Assembly (NCBI GenBank): GCA_038380435.1
Contig: JAWZYU010000007.1
Location: forward strand, 27,569,001-27,633,000
DNA from: Ryuthela nishihirai
Taxonomy: Eukaryota; Arthropoda; Arachnida; Araneae; Heptathelidae
Length of the DNA: 64,000 nt
Direction of reading: 5' to 3'
Shown: piece after piece, positions 1-12,336 of the stretch
Numbering within the stretch: position 1 is the first letter of the stretch
Layout: the number at the start of each line of letters is the position of its first letter
Notes under the pieces: model-generated
The model's database searches: none
Seen by the model: the letters and a program-made list of their open reading frames with translations, nothing else
What the model was told of the DNA's origin: nothing
Position numbers and translations under genes: made by a program

Positions 1-171
1 ACATAATCAATAACCAAGCTAAAGAGAAAAGGAGACAAAATGCACACTTGTCGAACACCAGAAGTAATGCTAAACCAATTACTATAAGCCTTACCAACTC
101 TCACACATGACTCAGTGTTATTGTAGAGAGCTTTCATTAGGTTAATTAACTTATCTGATATACCATATGAT

Positions 172-185
172 CTCACAATCAACCA
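172..185. repeat. Left target-site duplication of SINE1 copy
   Basis: The 14-base CTCACAATCAACCA here is repeated exactly at 575-588 on the other side of the SINE, showing recent insertion into the RTE copy. Confidence 0.9.
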
Positions 186-574
186 TGGGGCGGGGGTGGC
201 TCAGTCGGTAGCGCGCCAGGCTCGTAATCTGTAGTTCCCAGGTTCGAGTCCCAGCTGGGTCAGCGTTGAGATTTATCTCCGCAAAATTCTCCGCCCTGCC
301 CACGGTCAGTAGGGGACACCGATGGGCTTGGAAAGGCCGCCGTCCGTCGGATGGGACGTTAAGCCGTGGTCCCGTGTGCGGGAGAGACATACCCTGTGCA
401 CGATAAAGAACACGCTGGATGGCCTTGACGGGAGGCTACCATCTGTTTCCCAACAGCTGTTCCAGTGGGTCCCCTCCCCCAACCTTCTCTGAGCCTTCGG
501 GGTCCTTGTGGCCTGGCCATTTAGCCCATGGTGTGCAAAAAAGTGCCGCTCAGAGGTAAAACAATCCAATCCAA
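186..574 (+). mobile_element. SINE1, full-length copy in RTE copy A
   Basis: A tRNA-like head carries an A box (GTGGCTCAGTCGGTAGC) and a B box (GGTTCGAGTCCC). The anticodon-arm region resembles tRNA-Met. A GC-rich core follows (about 345-410: gacgttaagccgtgg, cccgtgtgcgggagag, gcacgataaagaac), then a family-specific 3' region ending aggtaaaac and an AATCC-type tail. It is flanked by 14-bp perfect target duplications. The core looks like the central domain shared by many animal SINEs (Nin-DC or MetaSINE type); that comparison is from memory. SINEs are non-coding and depend on a LINE for movement. Confidence 0.92.
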
Positions 575-3086
575 CTCACAATCAACCACAAATTATGACG
601 ATCAACAGAGTCAAAAGCCTTTCTGAAATCAACAAAGCTAACAACCAAAGGTTTCTGAAACTCGAAACATTTCTCAAGAATCTGCCTGAGTGAAAATATC
701 TGATCCACACATCCCCTACCACTTCTGAATCCACACTGCTCATCATGCAATTGACTGTCAACCAGATTCTTAATTCTATTAAGCACAATCATGCAAAGAA
801 CTTTCCCTGGAACAGAGAGTAGGTTGAATTACCCTATAGTTATCACAAGAAGTGCGATGATCTTTTTTGAAAATAGGGATAACAATAGCTCTGGTAAAAT
901 CATTAGGAAGCATGCCTTTATCATACAAGATATTCAGAATTTCAGTCATCCAAGTGGTAACTGAAACATTCCCAGCTGTAAGCATTTCTGTAGTAATTTC
1001 ATCAACCCCTGGGGATTTATGAAGTTTAAGTTTAGAAATAGCCAAAATAACTTCAGATTGTGTTATAGGGCCAACATTAAAGCCACCAATGCATCTATCA
1101 TCATTACAAACAATGGGAGTAGAACTAACCACATTGTTTAGAACATCACTGAAATGTTCAGCCCACCTAGCCATGACAGAATCCTCCCCTTCTGTAACCT
1201 TACCTTGTTTATCCTTCAATCCCTGTATACCTGTCCGTTTTCTATCACACAAAACATTAACTATCTGGTACAGCTCTCTGCTGTTGTGCTGTCTAACTGC
1301 TTCCTCAGCTTTGTCAGCCAAGCCATTTAGCCAAAAATTCTTATCAGCAGCTAACTGATCCTTTACACATTTATTAAACTCTCTGTAATGCTTTCTATTA
1401 GGACTAGTAGGGTATTGATTAAGGACATCCCTGCAATTCTTTCTTTCCGAAATAAGCTCAAGTGCCTTATCACTCAGATAATTCTGCCTCCTCTGCTCCT
1501 TTTTTCCTAAAAGAGTACTGTTAGTGTCCAGAAAAGCCTGTTTAAAATGATCCCATTCTTCCTCATCTTCAGTAGTAAGCATACCATAATTGTCATAATG
1601 ACTAAGTAACCTTTCATGGTAAGCTTTGGCTATAACTGGGCCTTTCTGAGCTTCAGTATTAAAGTTAAATTTTTTAACCTTAGCTCAACACTTTTTAAGT
1701 TTAAGTTGCAAGACACTTTTAACAAGGTAATGGCAGATCCAATTTCAGCTCCCCTATATGACCTGGTATTCCTAACAGAACTAGCCCATTTGCTGTTAAT
1801 TAATATATAATCAATCATATTCTTATGCAGCCCATCAGGTGAAACCCATGTGTACTTATATATCTCATGGTGTTTGTAATAAGTGTTAGTTATTTTTAAT
1901 CCATTGAGTTTACTTACCTGTAGGAGATGTTGCCCATTGCCATTGCAGCTACCAATAGGGCCTATCACCCCTCCCCAAAATTCAGAGTCAGTACTAACTT
2001 TGGCATTGAAGTCACCTAGAACAAGGGTAATATCTCCTTTCTTGACAGAATTCAAAATATCCTGAAGTTGTCCATAAAACCTATCCTTCTCATCCTGATC
2101 AATATCCTCAGTGGGGGCATAACATCAGATAACATGCAAGTCTTTAATGCTTGTCTGAAATTTTGCTGTAAGAAACCTTTCATTAATGCACTCATATCCT
2201 AGAAGAGCATCACTAGCGTGTCTGCTGAGAAGCAGACCCACGCCTTGGTGATGCTTAGTGTTGTCCCTTTCTGAAAAGAGAAATTTAAGATTATTTTTAA
2301 GAATCTGACCTCTATCTGTCCATCTGGTCTCTTGCAAGCCGAGAATATCTAAATTATAATGGTGGAATTCTTGTGTGAGGACATCAAGAGAAAAAGCTCT
2401 GTGCAGAGTCCTCACATTCCAACTACCTATGGAGAGAAAATGGTTAGTGGGATATTTAAAGAAACTATGTTTATTGAGAGAGGGAATGCCGACAATATCA
2501 AACAGCCCCCTAATCGCAGACATTGGACAAAGACCCGTTCCCCCACCACTAAAGGCTGAAGCCATCTACACTGGAAGACTTCCTCTAATGTAGAATTTGA
2601 TGATGCCAATAGAAGCAAAGAATTCAGGTGCCTGCAATGACCTCTGCTCAGGATTATCCACCAGCTGATAACCATATCCTGTGAATCTATTCACTTGGGG
2701 CTATCAACCCACAAACAAAACAGAAAACACAGTGGAAAATTTTCCTCCCACAGAAGCCCACCAGTGCAGCAAATTCAGGATCCATAATCAAGCTCAGAGC
2801 CATATATCTGTCGAGTCCAGTGGGTTTATATGGTCAGCACCAGGACCCTGTGTGGTTACCACTCCTCAGCAGGGTAGAAAAAAAAAAGTAAAGTAGCCAG
2901 AGTTGTCCAGCCCTCCCCTTCCGTTCACTTCCACAAGAGAGTATCTCTTTTGAAAGGTACTAACGGTCTGCACCACAAGAAGGTGGGGTCGGACATTAGG
3001 TGCTAGGCCTGGCCAGTTCTGTGCATCATCACAGGGGATTAGTGCATAGCTCTCCTTCCAGTGACTACCTGGCTACCAATTACAGA

Positions 3087-5815
3087 CCATTTTCACATTA
3101 CATAATCAATAACCAAACTAAAGATAAAAGGAGACAAAATGCACCCTTGTCTAACTCCACTAGCAATGTTAACCAATCACTGCAAGACATACCAACTCTC
3201 ACACACGGCTCAGTGTTATTTTAGAGAGCTTTCATTATGCTAACTAACTTGTCTGGAATATCTTATGATCTCACAATCAACCACAAATTATGATGATCAA
3301 TAGAGTCAAAAGTCTTTTTGAAATCAACAAAGCTAGCAACCGAAGGTTTCTGAAACTCTAAACATTTCTCAAGAATCTGCCTGAGTGAAAATATCTGATC
3401 TACACATACCTACCACTTCTGAATCCACATTGCTCATCATGCAATTGCCTGTCAACCGGATTCTTAATCTGGAACAGAGAGTAGGCTCATATCCCTATAG
3501 TTATCAAAAGAACTGCGATCACCTTTTTTTAAAAATTGGGATAATGATGACTCTAGTAAAATCCTTAGGAACAACATCTTTATCATAAAAAATATTCAAA
3601 ATTTCAGTTAATCATGTGACAACACAAATGTTTCCAGCTCTAAGCATTTCAGTGGTGATTTCATCTACCCCTGGGGATTTATGTAGTTTTAATTTAGAAT
3701 TTTATGCCTTTTGAAAGTGACTTTGGAATGTGATATAGGGTCATCATAAAAGCCAGTAATGTATCTATCCTCATTACAAACAATGGGAGTAGAAATTAAT
3801 CACATTATTTAGAACATCTCTGAAATGCTCAGCCCATCTAGCCATCACAGAATCCTCACATTCAACCACCTTGCCGTATTTATCCCTCAATCCCTGTGTA
3901 CCTATGTTTCTTTCCACATAAACATTAACAATCTGGTACAACCCCCTGCTGTTGTGTGCTGTCTTACTGCTTTCTCTGCTATGTCAGCCAAACTATCAAG
4001 CCAAAGATTCTTATCAGCTGTTAACTGATCCTTTACATGCTTATTAAGTTCATTGTAATGCCTTCTGTTAGGGCTAGTAGGGTGTTCATTCATATTAATC
4101 CTGCACTTCCTTCTTTCATAAATAAGTTTCATAGCCTTATCACCGAAATAATTTTGTTTCCTCTGTTCCCTTTTATGCAAAAGAGTACTGTTGGTTTCAA
4201 GAAAAGCCTATTTAAACTGATCCCATTCTTTCTCAAATTCAGCAGTAAGCAAATCACGATTGTATAATGATCAAGTAGCCTATCATGGTATGCTTTGGCT
4301 ATATATGAATCTTCCAGACCTTCAGTGTTATAGCTAATTTTTTTAACCTTAGCACAACATTTCTTAAGCTTCAGCTGCAAAATGCTTTTGACCAGGTATA
4401 ATCAGATCCAATTTTGACTCCCCTGTATGATCTGGTATTCCTAACTGAACTAGCCCATTTGCTGTTAATTAAAATATAATCTATCATATTCCCATTCAAC
4501 CGATCAGGTGAAACTCATGTATATTTATAAATGTCCCAGTGTTTCTAGTATGTGTTAGTTATTTGTAAACCATTAAGTTTACTTACCTGTAGGAGGTGTT
4601 CCCCATTGTCATTGGAACTACCAATGCTAAAGGGACCTAAAACTCCTGCCCAATGCTCAGAGTCAGTACCAACTTTAGCATTGAAGTTACCTAGCACAAG
4701 GAAAATATCTTATTTCTTCACAGAATTCAAAATATCCTGAAGCTGGCTGTAAAACATACCTTTTCGTTCTCATCAGTCCTCTGTCGGAACATAACAGATG
4801 ACATTCAAGTCTTTAATTTTTGTTTTAAATTTTGCTGTAACAGATCTTTCATTAATGCAGTCATATCCAAGAAGAGCATCACTGCTGAGTACCAAATCTG
4901 CTGAGTACCAAATCTATACCTTGGAGATGCTTCCCATCCTCAGTGTCTGAAAAGAGAAATTTAAAGTTATTTTTAAGTATTTCACCTTTACCTGTCCATC
5001 TGGTTTCTTGCAAACCTAGAATATCTAGGTTATAATGCTGTAATTCCTACATGAGGACATCAAGAGAATAATCTCTATATGATGTCCTCACATTTCACGT
5101 ACCTGCAGAGAGAAAATGATTAGTAGTATTTTTAAGGAAACTATGTTTATTGAAATAGGTAGGGCCAACAATATCAAACAGCCCCCTGATCACAGGCATG
5201 GGGTAAAACGTGTCCCCCCTCCGCTAAAGGCTGAAGTCGCCAATGGTGGTAGGAACTTTAGGCACCACCTTTAAAACTGAACTTTTTCAAGAGCCTACCT
5301 GAGTTTAGGATTGACGATGCCCAACTAAGTGAGGGTTCAGGTATCTGCGATGGCCTCTGATCAGGATTATCCACCAGCTGATATAAGATATTCCGTGCCT
5401 CTGTTTGCTTAGAGCTGGCAACCCACTAGGAAACACAGTGGCAGATTCTCCCTCAACAGAGGTCCACCAATGCAGCAAGTCTAGGATCCATAATCAAGCT
5501 CAAATCCACAAACAAGTCCAGTCTAGTAGAATAAATGATCAGTGCCAGGACCCAGTGAAGCTGACCACTTCTAAGTAGGGTTGGAAAAAAAAAGTGGCCA
5601 TAGATGACCACATCAGTAGGTCATGCTGAACTAGCAGCCCTCCCCTTCCATTTCCTTCCAAAAGAGAATATCTCTTTTGAAAGGTACTAACAGCCTACAC
5701 CATGAGAAGGTGGAGTCAGACATTAGGCGCTAGACCTGGCCAGTTCTGTGCATTATCACTGGGAATGGTACACACAGCTCTCCTTCCAGTTTATACATAG
5801 CTACCATTTATACGT
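3087..5815 (-). mobile_element. RTE/BovB-like LINE, copy B (old, truncated at its 3' side)
   Basis: This is the same family as copy A but far more decayed. It can be followed from the RT region (acataatcaataacc at about 3097) through the linker (3902-4180, ELNKHVKDQL) and endonuclease (4129-5090) to the 5' UTR ending near 5815. Many stops, indels and a small duplication at 4886-4917 are present. The sequence missing at its 3' side probably lies left of the window, displaced by insertion of copy A. Confidence 0.82.
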
Positions 5816-7225
5816 CATAAAAATTGTTTCAAACCATTTAATAAACTAAATTACATTTTAGAAGTTTTGCATAATGATTATTTTAATATTACACAATTAT
5901 GAATGATTTTTTATAAACAAGGCAATTGTTAAATATTTTCCATAACTCTTTAAATATTATGTGCAAGTTTTGTGACACCATTTTAACTGTTAAACATATT
6001 TTAATTGAATGTCCTTGTTTTAACCTTGAAAAACATTTATTTCAGCTTTCATGATTTTGTGCCTGAGCCTTTTACACTTGGACATTGTTTATCTGATCAT
6101 TTTCAAATCAAATTCAAATGCACATTTACTTCACAATCCAAAATTTAAATGCATATTCACTTCACAACCGAAAATTCAAATGCATGTTCATTATCAACTG
6201 TCTACTTCCATTGTCATAACATGGAAATTATGCTGATTTTGATTTTTTTTTTAACATTTTATTGACTATTTTAATTAATGTAAAGTTTTACCTTTGTAGT
6301 TTGTATTTTACTGTTTTTGCTTTTTGCATGGGTTCTCTACATCACTTTTTTTTAATTGGCCTTTATTGTCTTTTGTAGTTTTTTTTTTGTTTTCACTTAG
6401 GTTGTGAGTTTAAAATTTTTTTTGTTCATTCTTTTACTGTTTTATTTGATGCAATATGGCCTTCATTACCCTTGCACCATAAAATCTCAAGCAACCAGCC
6501 AACCCAATCTTTCAACGCTGAACAAATATTGTTGAAAATCGAAATTTGAATAGATTTTGATTATGATCTTCAATTTATCTTCAGTCACATTTTTCCATTA
6601 GATGTATATTTTAGAAGTTGCAGTTTAAAAGTTAGATCCCAATAGCATAACACTGAAATTATGTAATATTTTGTTAGGATGTTATATAATATACTTGTAT
6701 CATTTAATTCAGGGATTTCCTAACCTAAGACTCATGAGGGCCTTCTGATAGACCACAAAAAGCTCTTGATCCTGCAAATTAACATAAATACAGCTATTAT
6801 TTGGGTCACATAGTGAATATGCATTTGAATTTTGGATTGTGAAATAAATGTGTATTTGAATTGTGAGTTACAACTGAAGAAATATTGAGTTGAAATTTGG
6901 TATTCAAGGTTTACTAATGGTATGAAATCATAAATCAAACCAGAATGCTATTCTAACTATATAATTTTTCTCTTTGTTTTAATAGAGTATTAAAAATTCT
7001 TGCAAATAATCCTCTTACTCAGTAACTTAGTACGTAATGCTTAATTTCTCAACCAATTTAGCATGTATTGAGTTGAAATTGATGTTTAAGGTTTACTAAT
7101 GATATGAATGAAGCCCATAAGAAAGGTTTGATCTACAACCTTGGGAAGCTCACTTCCAGTTACTATGATTTTTACTAGCAATTTTCCCATTGAAAATTAA
7201 TGGGTCTCTGAAGTAGAAAAATAAA
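5816..7225. other. AT-rich sequence without a recognised gene
   Basis: No coding exon is evident. A T-rich stretch (6300-6510) ending tgcaccataaaatctcaagcaa resembles another at about 57900-58120 ending gtgccataaaaccccaagcaa, which suggests two copies of a retroposon 3' end. Short inverted-looking repeats with aaattcaaatgcat occur at 6100-6190 and 6800-6850. Confidence 0.4.
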
Positions 7226-7570
7226 AGTGGTACTCTCTTGTAAAAGAGGGAGAGTATCTCTTTTGTAAGGGAATGGAAGTGGAGGGTTGCCAGGTCAGTA
7301 TGGCCTACTTATCTGGATTATTATGGCTTCTTTTTTTTACCCTGTAAAAAAACAGATCGAGGGGTTTCACCAGATGGGCCACTGATGAGTGGTCAACCAC
7401 ACAGGGTCCTGGCCATATACACCAACCAGAATGGGATAATGACTCTGAGCTTGATTATGGATCCCTAAATTTGCTGCAGAAAAATCCTCTGTGTTTCTGA
7501 TGCTCTTCTAGAATATGAATTCATTAATGAAAGGTTTATTACAGCAAAATTTCAAACAAGCAATAATTGT
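7226..7570 (+). mobile_element. RTE fragment (5' UTR joined to endonuclease)
   Basis: On the plus strand, 7226-7500 matches the RTE 5' UTR (gagtatctcttttg, then ggtcaaccacacagggtcctgg). At about 7500 it jumps to the endonuclease segment (tgctcttctagaatatgaa, then attaatgaaaggttta). The start of the ORF has been deleted between the two parts. It lies about 325 bp before the first recognised host exon. Confidence 0.75.
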
Positions 7571-7894
7571 TTCTTTCTGCACAGTAAGTAATTCTTTGGC
7601 AAAATGTTTAACAGTTTGATGCCTCAAGTGGTAACTGAAACTTTAATTAATTGTTATCCTGATAAGGTAAATAATCAGCTTTGAATGAGAGATTTTTAAG
7701 TGTGAAAACTTCATTCCCAGTAATATTATTGCTTTTAAGTTAAGGAGTGACATTTAACATTTACTTCCAGATAAGTAGAATTGTGCTATGTTGTCTTTTG
7801 GAAAACTAGGTAACTTTTTTTAATTAGTGAATAATATCTAAACTTCTAGTTAAGAGACAAATTTTCTTTAATACACTTTATTTTTTTGTCACAG

Positions 7895-7985
7895 AATATT
7901 TGCCAGAGACAAAGAATATATCAGCATCCCTAAAAGAGTCTATTAAAGCACAAGATTTAAACTTGGGCCATTTGCAATCTTTAAG
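7895..7985 (+). CDS. Host gene, first recognisable exon (internal exon)
   Basis: The exon follows a T-rich tract ending in acag (7891-7894) and ends at TTAAG before gtataa. It is open in only one frame: two bases completing an upstream codon, then YLPETKNISASLKESIKAQD and a further nine codons, ending with two bases of a split codon. That phase fits the next exon exactly (AG+T = Ser). The peptide is polar with a regular Leu/Ile spacing and could be helical. No start codon belongs to this frame here, so an upstream exon ending in phase 1 is expected; none was found between 5816 and 7894. I do not recognise the protein. Confidence rests on splice sites and phase continuity, not on homology. Confidence 0.6.
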
Positions 7986-9038
7986 GTATAAAATAGCTCT
8001 AACTGTATATTATTAATTCTCTGTAAATGTAAATAGCTGAATATGGGAATGTACCATTTCTCATCAATTATCTGCATGCATCTTGATTAATGAAGTCTGA
8101 GTAATAGCCAGTCCAGCACAAGGCACCACCTCAAAATTGTAACATTATCTTTAAAATGCTGTCTTCATTCTGAAATCTGGTTTACATTTATCGAAAATCT
8201 ATTTACTGTAAACCCTACCATCAAGGATTTTGTTCTGTATATAATTAACAAACCACAATGTTAATACATACTTCAAACCATCCAGTTTACTATTTCATGT
8301 TGGATACTCCATCCATTGTGTATGCCCAAATAATACCATGATATGGTTTACTTGTTAAACTCTTTGCTAGTTAGCAACTTATATCACTAATAGCATAAAA
8401 TTAGGTTGAGTTTTTTAAATATTTTACAGTGAAATAGGGTTATTAAATTTTAATAAGATTATATTGGCATTGTGATATTACAAATTTGTTTGAAATGAGT
8501 GAGGGGGGGGGGGAGGGAGATAAGAGTCAAAATAACCACTATAGATACACCCTGTTTTAAAGCAATTAACTCCATAGCTATGAGTGTGATCAATAAAATA
8601 TAAAATATTTTTCTCTTTTTTTAAAAAAAAGAGTTAAAAGTTAAAAAAAAAGTTAAAAAAAAAACTACTAATTTTCTACCTTGAAACTTTATTACACAGT
8701 TGTATGACAACATCACACCTTTCCTCTGCCACCCTCAATCATCATAAATGCCTCATAGCTTGGAAAACACTAAATTAGTATAACACAAAGAAGCCTGGTA
8801 TGCATAATATATTTCTGTTCAGAATTTAAATGCAATGTCTAACCCAATACTACTTTGGTAACATTGTTATGTACTGGGTTGGCAGAGCACTATTACAATG
8901 AAATTTGATTGACTTTGTGCATTTACTGTGTCATTCTCTAACTGTAATAATCTGCAATAAGTTTATTTTTAGTAGTAGAGAAAGCGAAATCTTCCCAGTT
9001 CTTTTTTTTTTGGTAACTTTAGGTGATAAAGTAAAAGA
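7986..9038. other. Intron sequence, no gene seen
   Basis: AT-rich intron between host exons. It holds a 12-base G tract near 8503-8514 followed by gagggaga, and A-rich runs at 8620-8665. No transposon could be assigned. Confidence 0.4.
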
Positions 9039-10485
9039 CCTTTCCATGGTCCAGCCTGAAAAACTAAAATGAAAACCCAGCTATTATTTTGCTGTGCTGA
9101 ACCAAAAATTTTTTTTTTTTGTATTTTGTCAAGTAACTAATGGATATGAATAGTCCAAGTCATATATCAAATTAAATAGTAGTTAATTCTGAATTTTGCC
9201 AAAATCAAATTTCTAACCAAAGTGAGAAACACTAAATAAGACTTTTTAAAAGTAATATTGTGAAAAAAGATCTGCAAGACATTTAAAGCTGAATTCCAGA
9301 AGACAATGGAAAAAAAAATAGTTATATTACATATGAATAAAAGGAAATTTTTTTCTGAATAATGTTAAAAAAGAAAACCTGAAAGGGTTATTATATTTTG
9401 TAATTTTTTTCTGTATGGTACAGCTTGAAACAAAGACCAATGTTGCACAAGGTGACTGCAGTATTCACAGTTGCTTATTGGTTTTTGTTGGTATTTATTT
9501 ATTTATTTATTTATTTTTTTTTTTTTTCAATGTACACTACACTTTATCTGTTAGGCTGTTGCACTTTGGGGATCTTCCTGGCAAAGTGCCTACAAGTTAA
9601 GCACACTAAGTAAGGCTAAAAAAATTTTTATATCCTCAAAGTGAAAATTTTATATTGACTCCTGTATGGTTGAAATAAGTAGAAGAATAGTAAAATACTG
9701 AAAAATTTTTAGAGATGGGGGTAGTAACACCATTTTTTGAACATTCACTGTAAAATCATGAACTAATTTCTTTAAAATTACACCAGGTATGTGTGTGTGT
9801 TAAACTTCCTCAATATGGTGGTAGAGAGAGGAGGTTGAAAACCTCTTAAAAGAATTGCATTATCTTCCCCTCTCATTTCCTGGAAGGGCTGATGATAGAG
9901 GGGTTGATTTTTGAGCCAAGGAAATCCTTTGTTTTTGTTTTGAGACCTCATTCACTTTTAAGAAATGATGGAAGATCAGGGTTTTTTTATTGGAAAATTG
10001 ATAAATAATAAAAATAAAATTAAGTAATAACCTAAATCAAGCATAAATAATATTTAAAAAGTCATTCACAGCAACAAGTTGTAAGATTTTTGTCAGAAGA
10101 AAACTATTAAAGATATAGCAATAATGTTAAACGATTAATAATCGTGAATAATTCTACAGAAATAAAAACAAAAGTTTAATGAAAATATAGTCACTAACTG
10201 AGCAAATGCAGCTGTGTCACATATTGACAGGTATGTTTACTACAAATAGGCCAGCACTGCAAAGGCACACATTAAGGCACATCTTCAGTTAGTGCACAAG
10301 GTTCAGTTGCATCTGTACTTTGCTCTGTTGAACACACAAAAATCTTAAAAAAGTTTCAAAAAATTATGCATTTAAATAATGAAAATAATTTTAAAAATAT
10401 TGAAATAGGTTTAAATGTGTAAAAATGAGAAAGGAGCTTGAAAACAAGTACTTGGTAATTGCTTTCAAAATCTTCCACTTTTATC
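9039..10485 (+). mobile_element. piggyBac-like non-coding element, partial copy
   Basis: The left part (cctttccatggtccagcctgaaaa) aligns with the left end of the 25792-28088 element. Later blocks also match in order: the aataataaaataaaa block followed by cagcaacaagttgtaa (about 9990-10090), and a block near 10385-10480 (tgaaataggtttaaatg, then cttccactttt). The right end is missing or unrecognisable. No transposase coding is seen. Confidence 0.55.
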
Positions 10486-10654
10486 TTATTTTGATTAATG
10501 GTTAATTACAATGGTAATATAATTTTGATAATCAGTTAATTTTCAGAAGCATATCAAAACTTTACAGAAAAGTGTATTGGCAACAATTCAAACTTAAGAG
10601 TAGAGATCAGATGCTTGATTGAAAGTGATAAAAAAACCACTGTTATGTTGTAGA

Positions 10655-10895
10655 AGTATCCTATTGAAATGGGTATACAAGAAAAATTGTCTTGAGTTAG
10701 GTGGAATCCAAGCCCATGATCTCCTGATGACATGTCGTGTGATCTGGTTATTGAGCTACTAACCACTGATCAAGATCTCTATTGTTGATGTTAATCCCAT
10801 CATCCTGAGATCAGCCACTAGCAGCATCTTAAGGCTGAACCTGAAGGCTTTATTATCGTAGGTCTTCCTAGTATACACACTAGACCAGCAACACT
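10655..10895 (-). mobile_element. SINE3, minus-strand copy
   Basis: Read on the minus strand, this has an A-box-like region (ggttagtagctcaataacc), cgacatgtcatcaggag, and a B-box-like gggcttggattccacc. The extension gatgggattaacatcaac lies before the tRNA-like head. Two plus-strand relatives lie within 1 kb, which defines the family. Confidence 0.6.
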
Positions 10896-11014
10896 GCATG
10901 GGTGATCAGACTGGCATTTTTTTTTAGAAAATTTTATTTCACATGCACTGTTTGTATATACTGCTAGAACATGCACTTTGGTATATATATTTTGTTATTT
11001 TTTAACCATAGCAC

Positions 11015-11170
11015 TTGATGAGCATCTGGTAGCTCAGTAATCAAAGCAACTGACATATCATCAGGAGGTTGTGGGTTCAGATTCCACCCAGCTCAAGAAA
11101 AATTTTCCTTTATACTATGTCAGCAGGGTACATTATACAACATAATAGTGGTTAAATGCTTTGTAACCTA
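11015..11170 (+). mobile_element. SINE3, plus-strand copy 1
   Basis: It contains ctggtagctcagtaatcaaa, catatcatcaggagg and gtgggttcagattccaccc (B box), then a tail with atagtggttaaatgctttgt. The same blocks occur in the same order at 11690-11890. Confidence 0.62.
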
Positions 11171-11299
11171 ATAAAGTACTCTGGATAAAAAAGTAACTAA
11201 CAATATAGTATGTACCGAAGTGCATGTACTAGTAATAAATACCAACCTTTCATGTGAAATGAGATTTGCTCAAAAAAAAAGCCAGTCAAGACAAGTTTT

Positions 11300-11360
11300 T
11301 TGTTTTTATTATGTAGCATATTTAGAATAATGGTATGAAAGTAAAATATATAAGAAATTA
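11300..11360 (+). repeat. Flank shared with 12285-12336
   Basis: The bases before this SINE1 (tattatgtagcat, then ggtatgaaagtaaaatatat) closely match those before the SINE1 head at 12337 (tattatgcagcac, then ggtatgaaagttaaatatac). The SINE plus its upstream flank seems to have been duplicated as a unit. Confidence 0.5.
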
Positions 11361-11602
11361 GGGGGGGGGGGGTTTAGCACACCAGGCTTATAATCCATTA
11401 TTACCAGGTTACAGTCCCAAATGAACAAGTGAAGAGAATTTTTCTCCACTAAACTTCATTCTGCTCTGAAAAGGGCTTTTTGGGCCATTTGGCTTTGAAA
11501 GGCTGCCATCTATTGAATGGAATGTAGAGCTGTGGCTCTGTATGCAGGAGAGCCATATCCTGTGTATATTAAAGAATATGCTGGATGGCCTTGACAGGAG
11601 GA
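11361..11602 (+). mobile_element. SINE1, old copy lacking the 3' part
   Basis: It starts with a 12-base G tract in place of the usual ggggcggggg head. It continues through the B-box region (aggttacagtcccaaatg) and the core (ggagagccatatcctgtg, then ctggatggcc), and stops at ttgacaggagg. Many substitutions show age. Confidence 0.75.
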
Positions 11603-11689
11603 GTGTAGCTGGTCTTGTGCACATACCTAGTAAGAGCTAAAATAATAGAGCCTTCACATGCAGTCAAAAGACAATCACTGTAGGGTGAC

Positions 11690-11890
11690 CAAACTGAACC
11701 TATGGTGATGGGGATTAACAACAAAGATCTTGATCAGTGACCTGTAACTCAGTGGTCAGTCACCTGACATGTCATCAGGAAGTCATGGATTCAAACCCCT
11801 CCTGGCTCAAAATAATTTTTCATCTATACTCATGTCAACAGGATACTTAGAGTAATAGTGGTTAAATATTTTGTAAAGGGTTAAAGATAC
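11690..11890 (+). mobile_element. SINE3, plus-strand copy 2
   Basis: It contains ggtgatggggattaacaac upstream of the head, ctgtaactcagtggtcag (A-box region), gacatgtcatcaggaag and ggattcaaacccctcc (B box), then a tail with aatagtggttaaatatttt. It pairs with the copies at 10655 and 11015. Confidence 0.62.
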
Positions 11891-12138
11891 TGTAAATTTT
11901 GAAACAAAACGAATAAATCTTTGGTGTTTCAAACACAAGTATGAAAAAAAAATTATTTCATATTTTTATTTAAGTTCTACTCACCTAAGTCTTTATATTA
12001 ACAACTATATCTAAAACATTAAATTTATCATACTATGTCATAAAGCTAGGTGATGTAATATGCATAATTTGCTTTGTACTCAAAAGTTACTTTGCATTTA
12101 AACTAATGCTTGTTTTGTTTTTATGATTTTGTTTGTAG

Positions 12139-12235
12139 TAAAAAACTTGCAACTGAAGTAATACCTGATAGCAAAAAATGTATAGATGAATTGGAATCTG
12201 TTGCATATGCAAGAAATATATCCCTTGGTTATCAG
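12139..12235 (+). CDS. Host gene, second recognisable exon
   Basis: The acceptor is gtttgtag (to 12138) and the donor is CAG|gtaaat. One base completes the Ser codon begun in the preceding exon; 32 codons follow, including KKLATEVIPDSKKCIDELES and ending LGYQ in phase 0. The segment is charged, with hydrophobic residues at helical spacing, and could continue a coiled or helical region. About 100 bp downstream is a SINE1 head fused to an RTE fragment, so the intron has been rebuilt by repeats while the exon stays open. The function is unknown. Confidence 0.7.
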
Positions 12236-12336
12236 GTAAATAATGTTTCAATTGTAGTTACAGTTTTTAAGTATTTTACGTGTTTTATTTCTATTATGCA
12301 GCACAGGTATGAAAGTTAAATATACACATAGTAATT

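Larger units (their letters stand above)
1..2565 (-). pseudogene. Endonuclease/reverse transcriptase pseudogene of RTE copy A
   Basis: The intact family protein would be a single apurinic-type endonuclease plus reverse transcriptase that nicks the target and reverse-transcribes the element RNA. Here the N-terminal endonuclease begins at the ATG ending at 2565, with IGSWNVRTLHRA followed by ILGLQETRWTD. A stop near 2125 and frame changes near 2060, 1620 and 790 break it, and a SINE splits the RT domain at 186-574. It cannot make an active protein as it stands. Confidence 0.8.
1..3086 (-). mobile_element. RTE/BovB-like LINE, copy A (runs off the left edge)
   Basis: The copy is on the minus strand from its 5' end near 3086 to the reverse-transcriptase region at the window edge. 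The endonuclease start (MASAFSGGGTG) is at 2565. The endonuclease, linker and RT pieces can be followed through 2125, 1630, 779 and 550, broken by stops and frameshifts. Motifs seen include LGLQETRWTD and GDFNAKV (endonuclease) and VDFRKAFDSVD (RT motif A). A SINE1 is inserted at 186-574. Its 5' UTR end abuts the interior of copy B at 3087, so A probably inserted into B. It is less decayed than B. Confidence 0.85.

Noticed and set aside
186..262. Possible true tRNA gene
   Set aside because: It has A and B boxes and a Met-like anticodon arm, but it is the head of a repeated SINE with target duplications and the acceptor stem does not pair well.
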